In this document: positions 26,857 through 36,293 of the stretch, piece by piece
How the letters are laid out: every line of letters begins with the position of its first letter
Position numbering within the stretch: position 1 is the stretch's first letter
Origin: Sciscionella marina DSM 45152
GTDB lineage: Bacteria; Actinomycetota; Actinomycetes; Mycobacteriales; Pseudonocardiaceae
Length of the DNA: 64,000 nt
Assembly (NCBI RefSeq): GCF_000379465.1
Contig: NZ_KB905458.1
Span: 170,845-234,844, forward strand
Direction: 5' to 3'
Notes under the pieces: generated by a model
Database searches by the model: none
Told to the model about the DNA's origin: nothing
Seen by the model: only the letters and a program-made list of their open reading frames with translations
Translations under genes and position numbers: made by a program

Positions 26857-26986
26857 GACATCACCTCCAGATGAGAAACAGGGCGTTGATGGGTGTAGGG
26901 CGTTGGTCTGTGGTTGGTGGGTGTGGGCCTGCCTTCGAATAGGCCCACACCCACTGCCCAACAGGGGACTGGTGGTGAAACAGGGG

Positions 26987-28930
26987 CTAGCGGCCGAGTT
27001 CGGTCACGAATCCGGATGCGGGCGTGCCCACTCCGGTCACCGGGTCCCAGCCCGGCGCGGTCTGCAAGGACTGGGGTTTCTGGTCGAAATCGATCAGGTA
27101 GCTGCCCGGTGTACTGGGGACCGAGGTGCCCGCCATGGCGTGCATCGCCGGGCTCCACACCCCCGCGTGCTGCGGGGTGACATCGGTGATCGCTTTGCTG
27201 TGATCCCGCGCGAGTTGATACAGGGCGGGGTTGAGCAACCCGGCGCGTTTGGCCCCGGGTCGTATCTGTTGGGCGTCCGCAGCCATTCCGGCGATCAGCG
27301 GGGCGGCCAGGGAGGTGCCGCCGTAGGAGGCGATGCTGAACTGCCCGCTCGTATCGGTGTGGCCGACCAGCATGCCGGTGTAGGAATCGGCCAACGCGGA
27401 GATATCCGGCGTCGCGCGTCGTCCGCCACTGGGCGAGGACGGAACGACGCCTTTCTGCCAGTCTGGAGCCCCGTACAGGCCCGAGCGGCCCCCGCCGGAT
27501 CCCCCGGCGAACGGTCCGTCGGTGTCCCGCTGGGGCACCCATTTCCCGCCGGAGAGGCTGTTGCCGGAATTCTCCCACCCGGCGAGCACCTTGGGCTCAT
27601 TTCCCTGGCCGAGACCGACGCTGGTGCCCCCGACCGCAGTGACCCACGGGGTGGATGCGGGATAGTCCGCGGTTGGGTGACCGAACTGGCCGGAGTTGTC
27701 GCCGGTGTCCCCGGTGGACGCCGTCACCGACTGGCCCTGGATCGCGGCCTGCAGGGCCATCGAGTTGAACTGGTCGCGCACCGAGGCGGGCAGGTCCTTC
27801 TCTCCGTTCGCGTCACCCCACGAGTTGGTGATCACGTCCACCTTGTTCTCCGAAACGGCCTGGTTGAAGGCCGCGTACAGGCCGTTACCGACACAGGAGT
27901 GTGCCGCGTAGTAACGCAGCCCGGCCTGTGGCGCGACGGCGTGCGTGGCGCTCACGTCGAGGGCCTGTTCCCCGCCCCAGCCGTCGACGTCGCACTCCTG
28001 CTGGTCGGTGAAACCACCCGACGGCAGCACCGAACCGTATTGCCCCGGCTTTAATGGCGGGACTCCCAGTTGTGCGGCGGCACGGTTGGTGTCCGCGGCT
28101 ACGGTTTCGGCGTTGTAGGCGCCCACGATCCCGATCGTGGTGCCGCGCCCGGTGTTGGTTTTCCCGAGACCGTACATGGCACGGATCGACGAGCCGCTGT
28201 AGCCGCACAGGCTGTTGGACTGTTTGCCGGGGTATTTCTGCGGAACCGCGGTGTTGTTCTGTTCTCCCCACCACCGGGCGCAATGCTGTCCCCCGGCGGC
28301 ATTCCCAGTGGCGGGCCGGTTCGCGATGTGCTGTGGCCGCAGCGTGCGGGTGCTGTCGTCGAGGCCCAGCACCGCATCCACCGAACCCTTGAGCCGGGCG
28401 GGCAGGGTGATCGGGGCCGAGGGCGCCACTAGTTCCTGCGGGTGGCCCGCGACGGAGTGGCGGTAGCGGGACAGGGTGGTGCCGAAGGCGTGTTCGATGG
28501 TGGAGGTCTTGGCTTCGGCGTCGATGAAGTGCCGGTTCGACGCCATCCCCGTGACCCGCAAGCCTTGGTCGGACAGCCAGGTGCGGATCTGATCGAGGGT
28601 TTCCGGGGTAGCCGCGAACCGGTCTGCGAACTGCTGCGGGTTCAGAAACCGTCCGTGCTCACGGCTATTCGGTGTGGACACTGCGGTAGCCAACCGGGCC
28701 GCGCCTGCTTTATCGCGCAACGACACAGCCACATGGATATGGCGCACCGCGTCTTGATCGGCAGGCCCGACTCGCGCGGTGGGGGTTGCCCAGGCGGGCC
28801 TGCTTCCCTCGACTGTTGTTCGCGGCCCATCGGGTGTCGCTGAGCCAGCGCTTGCCGGGAGTGCGGCCGCGAGCGCGGTCAGCGCGATCCCGGAGGCACC
28901 GATGACGGTTTGCCATCCTCGAAGAGGCAT
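26987..28930 (-). CDS. Secreted S53 sedolisin-family serine peptidase (pro-kumamolisin type)
   Basis: This 647-residue acid-acting serine carboxyl peptidase has a signal peptide, a pro-domain (about residues 60-205, including HGRFLNPQQFADRFA) and a catalytic domain. The Glu/Asp pair is in DGWGGEQALDVS, the oxyanion Asp region is VDVITNSWGD, the nucleophile is in SYGGTSLAAPL, and the calcium-site region (LIDFDQ ... DPVTGVGTP) closes the protein. It is exported and self-processed. It heads the minus-strand cargo cluster; ATG 28930 follows GGGGAG. Confidence 0.92.
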   Translation of the reverse strand: MPLRGWQTVIGASGIALTALAAALPASAGSATPDGPRTTVEGSRPAWATPTARVGPADQDAVRHIHVAVSLRDKAGAARLATAVSTPNSREHGRFLNPQQFADRFAATPETLDQIRTWLSDQGLRVTGMASNRHFIDAEAKTSTIEHAFGTTLSRYRHSVAGHPQELVAPSAPITLPARLKGSVDAVLGLDDSTRTLRPQHIANRPATGNAAGGQHCARWWGEQNNTAVPQKYPGKQSNSLCGYSGSSIRAMYGLGKTNTGRGTTIGIVGAYNAETVAADTNRAAAQLGVPPLKPGQYGSVLPSGGFTDQQECDVDGWGGEQALDVSATHAVAPQAGLRYYAAHSCVGNGLYAAFNQAVSENKVDVITNSWGDANGEKDLPASVRDQFNSMALQAAIQGQSVTASTGDTGDNSGQFGHPTADYPASTPWVTAVGGTSVGLGQGNEPKVLAGWENSGNSLSGGKWVPQRDTDGPFAGGSGGGRSGLYGAPDWQKGVVPSSPSGGRRATPDISALADSYTGMLVGHTDTSGQFSIASYGGTSLAAPLIAGMAADAQQIRPGAKRAGLLNPALYQLARDHSKAITDVTPQHAGVWSPAMHAMAGTSVPSTPGSYLIDFDQKPQSLQTAPGWDPVTGVGTPASGFVTELGR

Positions 28931-29267
28931 AGGTCTCCCCTTATCTCCTTGTCGAATAATCGGTTCACCATTTCAGGCCATACGTGACCTAGGGCCGATG
29001 AAGAGAATTACAAATAATCTAGGGCGCCGCGCAGTCAGGCACGCGTTGACGCGATTCTGTCGAATGATGGGGATTCACACATTCTTTCGGCACGCGTCAG
29101 CGAGCAGAGTTAAGACAGAAAGTGTGTCGCGTCAGTGATGAGAATGTGGTGCGATGAAGTGCGGTTTCGGCGTTCTGCGCCTTGTCGTTGCCCCAGTGAA
29201 ATCGTGCAGCCAAGCTATGTTGCTACGGGCGGGGCTCGAGCGTTGGCCGTCGATGTTCCAGGCGCGG
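28931..29267. other. 337-bp intergenic region upstream of the sedolisin gene
   Basis: No gene is evident. An AT-rich patch (about 28995-29025) could hold the minus-strand promoter of the cargo cluster. Three CGCGTyrACG-like words (29042-29053, 29091-29102, about 29127-29136) recur but do not form a clear operator. The 68-bp element is absent here, so the cluster is probably outside that regulon. Confidence 0.35.
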
Positions 29268-30125
29268 TCACGCGACCACCACCCGCTTGGCACTGAGACC
29301 GCGGTGTTGCTGATTCCTGACCGTGGATGCAGCGTGGATCAGCGAATTGGGTTCACGAGTCCGTTTTGCCAGTTCGTGGAGTCGCTGAATAAGTAAGGGC
29401 GTACGCCCCGATCCCAGGAGCCAGATCAGGTCAGGTCGATAGGCGCATATTCGCTGTGCGTAGATTTCGTCGGTGGTTTGAATGTAGCCGATGGTCCACG
29501 CTCCTGGCGATTGGTCGTATCGCATTTCCGCGTTGTCGTCAGTGTCGCGGCGCCAGGAGCGGCCGATGATTTCGGAGTTGACCGTGCCCGCTCCCCAGCT
29601 GGATCGGACAGCCCGGCGCGTGTCAGCATCGAGGAAGGCTTCGATACTGCTCCACGTTGCGGTGATCCAGCAAGGGGTTTCGGGTGAGAGCAGCCAACCG
29701 CGGCGCGTCTCGGCCAGACGTCCGGTTCGGACTTCCAGGGAAATGATCCAGCGGCGCAGCAACCGGTTCTGAACCCGGGTGTGGTGTAGGCGCTGGGCCG
29801 CCGACTGGTGCCGCACCAGCCCCGGGTCTCGCGACTCGGACGGTTCAGCGAGCAAGCCGCGGGAGCGGGGCTTTTTCTCACCGGATCCGGCGAGGCGTGT
29901 TTCGGTTTGTTCCCAGGCTTTCGCGGCGTCGGTGAGCTCGAGGCGTTGACACCGCTCGAGCTCGAGAAGGTCGTCGACCGGGTCCAGCGTCAATCCTGCG
30001 GGAAAGGACTGCGACAGCTGGCCAGCGATCGCGCGCGGAACACCGTGGATCCGCCGTTCAAGAAACAGCCCCAACCCGGCATCCGTATGAACCCACGTAC
30101 ATGCCGGCTCGTGCGCAAAGGACAC
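29268..30125 (-). CDS. Unknown 285-residue element protein sharing leader and operator with xis
   Basis: GTG 30125 is chosen because GGGGAGGG lies 4 nt upstream, exactly as at the xis start; this gives 285 residues. The protein is soluble and rich in Arg and Trp (RNRLLRRWIISLEVR, RRGWLLSPETPCWITATW), with no catalytic signature I recognise. It shares a 17-bp leader (30130-30146) with xis and has a 68-bp operator (30226-30293) about 100 bp upstream, so it is probably induced together with excision. A replication or excision accessory role, comparable to activators such as Pra of pSAM2, is possible but unproven. Confidence 0.65.
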   Translation of the reverse strand: MSFAHEPACTWVHTDAGLGLFLERRIHGVPRAIAGQLSQSFPAGLTLDPVDDLLELERCQRLELTDAAKAWEQTETRLAGSGEKKPRSRGLLAEPSESRDPGLVRHQSAAQRLHHTRVQNRLLRRWIISLEVRTGRLAETRRGWLLSPETPCWITATWSSIEAFLDADTRRAVRSSWGAGTVNSEIIGRSWRRDTDDNAEMRYDQSPGAWTIGYIQTTDEIYAQRICAYRPDLIWLLGSGRTPLLIQRLHELAKRTREPNSLIHAASTVRNQQHRGLSAKRVVVA

Positions 30126-30129
30126 AAGA

Positions 30130-30146
30130 CCCTCCCCTGGTCCGAC
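30130..30146 (-). repeat. 17-bp leader repeat, copy 2
   Basis: Identical to 17976-17992 (GTCGGACCAGGGGAGGG on the minus strand); it contains the ribosome site of the 285-residue gene. Confidence 0.8.
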
Positions 30147-30225
30147 TCGTGACACCCAACCGCCCGAAGGCTGCTACCGGTCTGGCCAGTGAGTACTACT
30201 CACCGTCACAGAGCCCGTTCAATGG

Positions 30226-30293
30226 GATCACTTCTGTTGACCTTTCGAGGATGAACGTAAGGGAAAACAGCCATTTCGTCAACAGTTTTGATC
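30226..30293. promoter_or_regulatory. 68-bp two-site operator, copy B
   Basis: GATCACTTCTGTTGAC (30226-30241) and the inverted GTCAACAGTTTTGATC (30278-30293), 36 bp apart. The right site and the next three bases (CAT) are identical to copy A over 19 bp. It is placed to control the minus-strand gene starting at 30125. Confidence 0.85.
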
Positions 30294-30541
30294 CATATAA
30301 CTTGTTTAGCCCGGTCGGACTGTTCGACACATAGTCACTTTGCGTGTCCGCGTTGTGGTTTGGGGTCCGGGTAGGCACGCTGAATCCAGGTCAGGCGTCT
30401 GCGAGGCGTGAGCCGGATTTCGCTCGCCTTGCCTCGGTGGGGGCTATCAGGACCGTTTGGCAGCTCATGTATGCCCACGCCGAACGAATCGGACCAACCG
30501 GTGGACCGTGGAGGCGTGTGCTGCGGGCGGCAGCGTGCTGT

Positions 30542-32866
30542 TCAGTGCAGTGCTGAGCGCTCCGCTTCCAGTCGGCCTGCGGTGCGGGGATCGGTTGGTG
30601 TGAGCATGTCCAGCGCCGTGTCGATGTCGTTGTGTCCGTTGGTGTGCTCGCCGAGTCGGTATCGGATCAAGCCGAGTTCGCCGAGTGCTTCAGCTTGTCC
30701 GGGGAAGTCGCCGCATTCCTGGTAGGCGTACAGACTTTGTTCACATATTCGTCGTGCCTGTTCGAGTTCTCCGGCGTGCCGGTATGCCCGTGCCAGTGGA
30801 ACACCGGTATACCCCCTGCCATGCGGGGTGTCCTCGGTGGCTTGCATGGTGAATGCGCGTTTGCCGTGTTCTAGTGCCAGATCGGTTTTTCCGGCGGCGA
30901 GGTAGGCTCGTCCGAGGTGGGCGCGTGCGTAGGTTTCTCCGACATAGCTGGCGTTCTCCACGGCGATGGCTACGCCTTGTTCGCATAGCCGGGCGGCTTC
31001 GCTGAACTGGCTTTGTTCGATCTTGATGTTGCCTAAACCCACGTAAGCGAACGCTACGATCCATTGGTTGTCGATGTCCTCGGCGATGGATACGACGCGG
31101 GAGTTGAGCTGCCAGGCACGGTCGAGGTTTCCTTGTCTGAGGTAGGCTTCGGCGAGTTCTTCGGCCGCGTGTGCGATGCGGTGTGGTTCTTTGGCGCGTT
31201 CGGCGGCGGCCAATGCTAGTTCGAAGCTCTCGATCCAGGTTCGCCATGGTCGGCGATGCAGGAAGTAGTCGAAGCAATCGACGACCATGCGCCAGGACTC
31301 GGCGAGCAGGTCGTTGTCTAGGGCGAGTTCTGCGATACCGGGAATGTTGGGCAGTTCGGCTTCGTACCAGCGTGCTGCTTCGTCGAAGGTGGCGAATGTG
31401 GGCGGCTGGACTCCCCCGGGTGGTTCGCCGAGCGCGACGTGATGTTCGGTGCGGTTTGGCCAGATCGCCCACGATCCCCTGTTGGTCGCGTGCAGGTACC
31501 AGTGCGTCAGGCGGTGGATCGCATCCTCTCGTTCGTGGTCCCACTCCGGATCCGCGCTCGCTTCGTTCGCGTAGTCACGGAGCAGGTCATGCAGGCTGAA
31601 CCGCTGTTCGGTTATTCGCTGAAGCAGGTGTGCTTGCACGAGCTGTTCCAGCAGATGCGTGGCTTCTCCCAGGGGAACGCCTGCGAGCGCCGCTGCGGCC
31701 CCGGCATTGATATGGGGGCCAGGGTGAATGCTCAGCAACCGGAATATCCGGGCTTGTTCGGGCAGTAGCGACTCGTACGACCAGCGGAAGGTGGCGCGGA
31801 CCCCGATCGCGTCATCGCCTTCGACGCGCAGTTCGAGATGTCCCCGTTCGGCGAGCACGGCAGCGTGTTGGCCGATCGTCAGCGTTTCGTTCGCGGCGAC
31901 CCGCTCTGCTGCGATGTTCAAAGCGATAGGCAGGCCGCCACAGAGCTCGGTCAGCCGGGTAGCCGCGTCGGGTTCAGCGTCAGCGCGGGAATCGCCGATA
32001 TAGCTGCGAACCAGGTCCACAGCCTCGGAGCCGTCCATTGGGCCCAGACGGACCGACTTGGCATGTGCCTCGATGACCACACCGGAAAGCCAGTTGCGGG
32101 TGCCGATCAGAACCGCAACGTGGGGGACAGCGGGCAGTATCTCCAGTATTTGGCGGGAGTTCCGAACGTTGTCCAGCACGATCAGCACATGGTGCCCGAC
32201 ACGGTGGCGCTTCTCGAGTAATCCGTTGAGCAGGGCCAGTCGTAACTCGTCCGAGCCCGGTACACGATCAGCCTGGACACCGAGCCCACGTACCAGGATT
32301 TCCAGAACCGCTCCCTGCCGCAGCGGTGGACGTGGCCCGTATCCGTGCAGATCGGAGTAGAGGACTTCGTCGAAGTCCGCTGCGTGAGTATCGCACCAGG
32401 ATCGGATTAACGCCGTCTTGCCGACACCTGGCGGTCCACACACGAACACCACTTGGGCATGCCGCTGGTGTCGATCTTTCTCGACGAGCATGAGGTCACT
32501 GAGCTCGTCGAGGGCACGGCCACGACCGACAAAAACCAGTGGGGGCGCCGGTACGCCAGCATACGGTTCGGAACGAGCTGCCTGGGCGAGCTCCAGCAGC
32601 GCGCCGCCGGTATCCAGTACGCGGTCGAGCTCCCGCGCGTTGTCGGCCGTCGGCAACAGCTTCCCGGCTTCAAGCTTCTGGATGGTGCTGTAATGCACGA
32701 GCGCACGACGGGCCAGTTCGCGCAGGCTGAGTCCGCTGTCATTTCGGGCCCAGCGCAGTGCTTGCACGAACCGTTCGGCCGCTGTCGACGGACGCCGCGA
32801 TGCACCGGGCGAAGCAGAACTTTCCGGTCCGTCCGCCGACGGAACGCCGTGGTTCTCCATCCCCAT
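30542..32866 (-). CDS. XRE-NB-ARC-TPR (STAND) transcriptional regulator
   Basis: This 774-residue regulator belongs to the AfsR/SARP-relative STAND class. Residues about 30-95 form an XRE HTH (SGLSLRELARRALVHYSTIQ). The NTPase follows, with Walker A CGPPGVGKTALIRSW, Walker B VLIVLDNVR, and LCGGLPIALNIAAERVA (GLPL motif). The C-terminal third is TPR repeats (AEELAEAYLRQGNLDRAWQL, AHLGRAYLAAGKTDLALEHG). Such proteins switch on genes when a ligand releases the ATPase. It is divergent from nothing close; targets unknown. The start is ATG 32866 or 32860. Confidence 0.88.
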   Translation of the reverse strand: MGMENHGVPSADGPESSASPGASRRPSTAAERFVQALRWARNDSGLSLRELARRALVHYSTIQKLEAGKLLPTADNARELDRVLDTGGALLELAQAARSEPYAGVPAPPLVFVGRGRALDELSDLMLVEKDRHQRHAQVVFVCGPPGVGKTALIRSWCDTHAADFDEVLYSDLHGYGPRPPLRQGAVLEILVRGLGVQADRVPGSDELRLALLNGLLEKRHRVGHHVLIVLDNVRNSRQILEILPAVPHVAVLIGTRNWLSGVVIEAHAKSVRLGPMDGSEAVDLVRSYIGDSRADAEPDAATRLTELCGGLPIALNIAAERVAANETLTIGQHAAVLAERGHLELRVEGDDAIGVRATFRWSYESLLPEQARIFRLLSIHPGPHINAGAAAALAGVPLGEATHLLEQLVQAHLLQRITEQRFSLHDLLRDYANEASADPEWDHEREDAIHRLTHWYLHATNRGSWAIWPNRTEHHVALGEPPGGVQPPTFATFDEAARWYEAELPNIPGIAELALDNDLLAESWRMVVDCFDYFLHRRPWRTWIESFELALAAAERAKEPHRIAHAAEELAEAYLRQGNLDRAWQLNSRVVSIAEDIDNQWIVAFAYVGLGNIKIEQSQFSEAARLCEQGVAIAVENASYVGETYARAHLGRAYLAAGKTDLALEHGKRAFTMQATEDTPHGRGYTGVPLARAYRHAGELEQARRICEQSLYAYQECGDFPGQAEALGELGLIRYRLGEHTNGHNDIDTALDMLTPTDPRTAGRLEAERSALH

Positions 32867-32917
32867 ACGATGAGTGTGCCAGATGGCAACGCGCTGTGGC
32901 GCACCGTTGTCGTGTGA

Positions 32918-33763
32918 CTAACCCGTTTTCCGGGCGCGCAAGGCATACAGGGTCGGCACGCGTGGCTGCGCGCCTGTGCCGATGTGCCACCACCCATAGT
33001 CTGTTCGGGTCATCGATGGCCAGCGAGGCCATGGCAGAACATCGAGTTCAGCCAGATCATCGAGCACGAGTCCGGCCCCGAGCAAGGCGGTCACTACTTC
33101 GCCGACGCCATGGGGCCATTCGTAGTGCACGGTGTCGGCTTCCAGGGCCGGACCATCGGTGTAGGTATGGCTGCTGTCGTGTTCGATCGCGCCGCGGCCC
33201 TCCAGGTAGTCCTGCCGGATCGTCAGCCCCATGGGGTCATCCGGGTCGGCGTTTGCACCAAAGGCCGTCAGCAGTGGGTGGAATTCCACGATGTACACGA
33301 ATCCACCTGGTCGGAGCAGTCCGGTGACAACATCAGCCCACCCGGATAAATCGGGCAAGTAGCACAAAGAGCCCTTGCCCGTGTAGACGATGTCGAAGCG
33401 GTCCGCGCCGAGCGCGCCGACAGCGTCGTACACGTCTGCCTTCGCGTACTCGATGTCCAGCCCCGCGGCTCGGGCGGCACCAGCGGCTTGCTCGACCGAC
33501 CGTGCCGAGATATCCAGCCCGACGACGTGGGCGCCCGCTTGTGCCAAGGCCATCGTCTCGACCCCGAGGTGACACTGCAGATGGGCCACGTCCACACCGT
33601 CGAGCCCACCGAGCGCTTCCCATTCGAACGGCGCGATCCAACCCTGGGGATCCCGCGTACCGAGCCCATAGAACTCGCTCTGCACATGGATCGGAGTACG
33701 CGCATCCCAATTGCGCTCGTTGAGGGTGATCCGGTGCTGTGTATCCACATCGAAAGTCACCAC
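32918..33763 (-). CDS. SAM-dependent methyltransferase (class I)
   Basis: This 281-residue Rossmann-fold methyltransferase has motif I region VDVAHLQCHLGVETMALAQA, the acidic ribose contact in VVGLDISARSVEQA, motif post-I YAKADVYDAV, and LLRPGGFVYIVEFHP. The HLQCHxG motif places it among UbiE-like methyltransferases of unknown small-molecule substrate. The start is GTG 33763. It follows the STAND gene on the same strand with a short gap, but a shared transcript is not certain. Confidence 0.82.
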   Translation of the reverse strand: MVTFDVDTQHRITLNERNWDARTPIHVQSEFYGLGTRDPQGWIAPFEWEALGGLDGVDVAHLQCHLGVETMALAQAGAHVVGLDISARSVEQAAGAARAAGLDIEYAKADVYDAVGALGADRFDIVYTGKGSLCYLPDLSGWADVVTGLLRPGGFVYIVEFHPLLTAFGANADPDDPMGLTIRQDYLEGRGAIEHDSSHTYTDGPALEADTVHYEWPHGVGEVVTALLGAGLVLDDLAELDVLPWPRWPSMTRTDYGWWHIGTGAQPRVPTLYALRARKTG

Positions 33764-34061
33764 CTAGACCTACCACACCAGAGCGGGCGCCGGGCAGCGG
33801 TCAACGCAGTACGCACACCAGATCGCATCGCGGCCGCCACCAGCAGGTCCCGAACGGATCGGCGGAAAACTCGAGGCCCGACACCAGGTGCGCCCCTCCC
33901 TTGGCCGGGTGTTTCACGGTAGAAATCAACACCTACCCACTAGGCACTATACGTTCGGCGTTAGACACTCACGGTATCGCGTGTGGCCACCGATCTACCG
34001 GGTGGGCGCCGCGCGTAATACCTGGACAAGCGCATGCGGTGACATGCGGGAGGAGTTCGTT

Positions 34062-34688
34062 ATGGGGCCGGCGCCAGGAGACTGGCCACTGCCATGTCCG
34101 CGCTGCGGAGGAGGGGGGCCGTGGTCGCGGGATCACGTGACGGGACTGTGGACTCGACCGGCGTGGGACGCATCCGCGTGGAACGTCCTGGCCGAGGACC
34201 CAACCGGGAACCACACACTGCTGCTGCTCGATGTGGATCGCCTCAAGGACGTCAATGATTCCTATGGCCACCAGGCCGGGGATGCGGTGATCAGCGCGGT
34301 AGCCGACTCGATTGCCGCGCAGACGAGAGAGCACGATCTGGTCACTCGTTACGGAGCCTTCGCGGGAGACGAGTTTTTGGTGCTACTACCCAATACGGCG
34401 ATCGACACCGGCGTTCGAACCGGTCAGCGGATCTTGGCGCGGCTGAAAACCCTGACCGTCACAGTGTATACGGTCACCGACGAAATTGTTGAGCTAACCG
34501 GAATAAGCGCCACAGCGGGGGTCACCGGCACAGGACCGGCAGACGTATACGACCTGAACTCCCTGATTCGCCGAGCCGATGCGGCTTTGCTGACCGCGAA
34601 ACGCAACGGTCGAGATCAGCTGGCAGTCCGCCCGGTGATGACACCAAGCGAAGCTGGAGGCGAAGAACTCTATCACCAAAGCAGATGA
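34062..34688 (+). CDS. GGDEF-domain protein with AGDEF signature
   Basis: This 208-residue soluble protein starts at ATG 34062 after GGGAGGAG. A short N-terminus has one CPRCGGGG pair; the rest is a GGDEF domain with LLLDVDRLKDVNDSYGHQAG (metal and substrate residues present) and the signature YGAFAGDEFLVLLP. The first Gly of GGDEF is Ala, which some active cyclases tolerate. No RxxD inhibitory site is seen. It could make cyclic di-GMP or act as a GTP sensor. A second, membrane-bound GGDEF protein lies 1.8 kb downstream. Confidence 0.8.
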   Translation: MGPAPGDWPLPCPRCGGGGPWSRDHVTGLWTRPAWDASAWNVLAEDPTGNHTLLLLDVDRLKDVNDSYGHQAGDAVISAVADSIAAQTREHDLVTRYGAFAGDEFLVLLPNTAIDTGVRTGQRILARLKTLTVTVYTVTDEIVELTGISATAGVTGTGPADVYDLNSLIRRADAALLTAKRNGRDQLAVRPVMTPSEAGGEELYHQSR

Positions 34689-35057
34689 GAAGCACCAGCA
34701 CAAATCAGCCGCGCATCAATGATCTGATAATCATTTCCTGATCCAGCCCGCTCGAAGCCGCTCGTTTCACCAGGCGGGCTTCGGTTTCTTCGGTGGCGCA
34801 CACACCAGCGATCTCCTTACCGCAGATTCATCACCACACGTCACGTTGCCCGCCTGGCGCTGGCGAAGCCACACAACCTGCCAGACGCCATGGAATCGAA
34901 CCCGATCGAACTCCGGCTTCCGACTTCTTGATGTCATCTGTTTATGGTTGACCTCATTGGTCGTACACGAAATTCTTGCTTTTCTTACACAGGCCGGCGA
35001 TCGCTGTTCTACAGTATTCCCCATGCGGTTGGTAGGTGGAATTTTTCGGGAGTGAAT
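34689..35057. other. 369-bp intergenic region with a weak hairpin
   Basis: AGCCCGC (34745-34751) pairs with GCGGGCT (34774-34780), followed by TCGGTTTCTT: a weak possible terminator for the GGDEF gene. The remainder is moderately AT-rich and probably contains the MFS promoter. No operator copy with both sites is found. Confidence 0.35.
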
Positions 35058-36293
35058 GTGGCGCGAAGCAGCGGGAGCGCGACCTACAGGACAGTGCTCG
35101 CGATGCGGGAGTTTCGGTTGCTGTGGCTGGCCGAGGTCTCGTCGGTGGCTGGTGATCAGCTGGGGCGTATCGCGTTGTCGGTGTTGGTGTTCGCTCGCAC
35201 GGGCTCGGCGGCGCTGACTGGGCTGACTTATGGATTGACGTTCGTGCCGACGCTACTGGGCAGCATGTTCCTGGCCGGGTTGGCTGATCACTATCGCCGA
35301 CGCACGGTGATGATCGTCTGCGATGTGATTCGGGCGGTGCTGATCGCTGCGGTGGTGATTCCGGGCCTACCACTGTGGGCGCTGTGCGTGCTGGTCGCCG
35401 TTTCCACGACGTGGAATGGCCCGTACAAGGCGGCACAGCAGGCGTTGCTGCCCGAAGTACTCCACGAGCCGCACTACATGCTGGGCATGTCGTTGCGACA
35501 GGTGTCAATCCAGATCGCGCAGCTGTCCGGGTTCGCGCTCGGAGGCGCGGTAGTGGCGTTCCTGTCACCGTCGGGCGGACTGCTTGTCGATGCCGCCACC
35601 TTTATGGTCTCGGCGATGTTCCTGATCAGGGTGGCGTCGCGACCGGTGCGCCCGCGCGAGGGTGAGCGGTCGCTGAGTCTGCGGGGGCTGTGGCGCGGCG
35701 TGCAGGCGATCCCCGTTGATCGGCGCCTGCTGGTGGTCGTGGGAATCGGGGTGTTGAACCTGTTCCACATCGTGCCGGAAGGACTGGCCGCGCCGTATGC
35801 CGGACAGTTGAAGCTGCCCGGGTGGTCGGTGGCGTTGATTCTGGCCAGTGCTCCGCTGGGGGCCGCGATCGGGGCAGTGATCTTCGGGCGCCTGATCCCC
35901 GCCCGGCTCCAGGCCGGTCTGCTTGGCCCGGTCGCCATCGCCGCCGGTCTGGCCCTGGTGCCCCTGTTCTGGCCGGTAGGACTGGCCGTGTCGCTGGTGT
36001 TGTTCGCGGTCAGCGGCGGCCTCTCCGGGATCTACACCATGTATTCAGCGGGCCAGGCCGCCAGTCTGGCATCGGCGCAACAGCGCGCCCGGATCGCCGG
36101 GGTGAACACCGCCGTCCTGCATACCGCGAACGGCCTCGGCCCGCTGCTCGGCGGCGTCGTCGCCACCCTGATGGGCCCGGCGTGGGCCATTGCGGGCCTA
36201 GGAGGGATCAGCGTCCTGGTCGCGGCGGTGTTCGCCGGTGTGTGGTCCAGCGTCCGCCGCGACGCGCGTGCACCGCTGCCGAGCACGCCATGA
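35058..36293 (+). CDS. MFS transporter (drug efflux type)
   Basis: This 411-residue protein has about 12 hydrophobic helices. The N-terminal half begins REFRLLWLAEVSSVAGDQLG, and the loop after TM2 carries ADHYRRRTVMIVCD, a motif-A-like sequence typical of MFS proteins related to the MefA/enterobactin exporter (EntS) group. GTG 35058 is preferred since CGGGAG precedes it by 5 nt. Its stop overlaps the start of a 68-residue gene, which in turn overlaps the membrane GGDEF gene, so the three form an operon. Substrate unknown. Confidence 0.85.
   Translation: MARSSGSATYRTVLAMREFRLLWLAEVSSVAGDQLGRIALSVLVFARTGSAALTGLTYGLTFVPTLLGSMFLAGLADHYRRRTVMIVCDVIRAVLIAAVVIPGLPLWALCVLVAVSTTWNGPYKAAQQALLPEVLHEPHYMLGMSLRQVSIQIAQLSGFALGGAVVAFLSPSGGLLVDAATFMVSAMFLIRVASRPVRPREGERSLSLRGLWRGVQAIPVDRRLLVVVGIGVLNLFHIVPEGLAAPYAGQLKLPGWSVALILASAPLGAAIGAVIFGRLIPARLQAGLLGPVAIAAGLALVPLFWPVGLAVSLVLFAVSGGLSGIYTMYSAGQAASLASAQQRARIAGVNTAVLHTANGLGPLLGGVVATLMGPAWAIAGLGGISVLVAAVFAGVWSSVRRDARAPLPSTP

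Larger units (their letters stand above)
30126..30541. other. Regulatory intergenic region with copy B and 17-bp leader repeat
   Basis: Holds the 17-bp leader repeat (30130-30146) and the 68-bp operator copy B (30226-30293). The rest (about 30300-30541) shows no convincing gene; a 70-codon plus-strand frame at 30344 overlaps the end of the STAND gene and lacks a ribosome site. Confidence 0.5.

Noticed and set aside
29040-29140. CGCG-TTGAC/GTCAG words before the sedolisin gene as operator copies
   Set aside because: They do not fit GATCA-N4-TGTTGAC and lack the fixed spacing.
30344-30556. 70-codon plus-strand frame near the STAND gene end
   Set aside because: No ribosome site, unusual composition, overlaps the end of a well-supported gene on the other strand.
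34921-34960. GGTTGACC word upstream of the first MFS gene as a fourth full operator
   Set aside because: No GATCA half nearby and no partner site 52 bp away.
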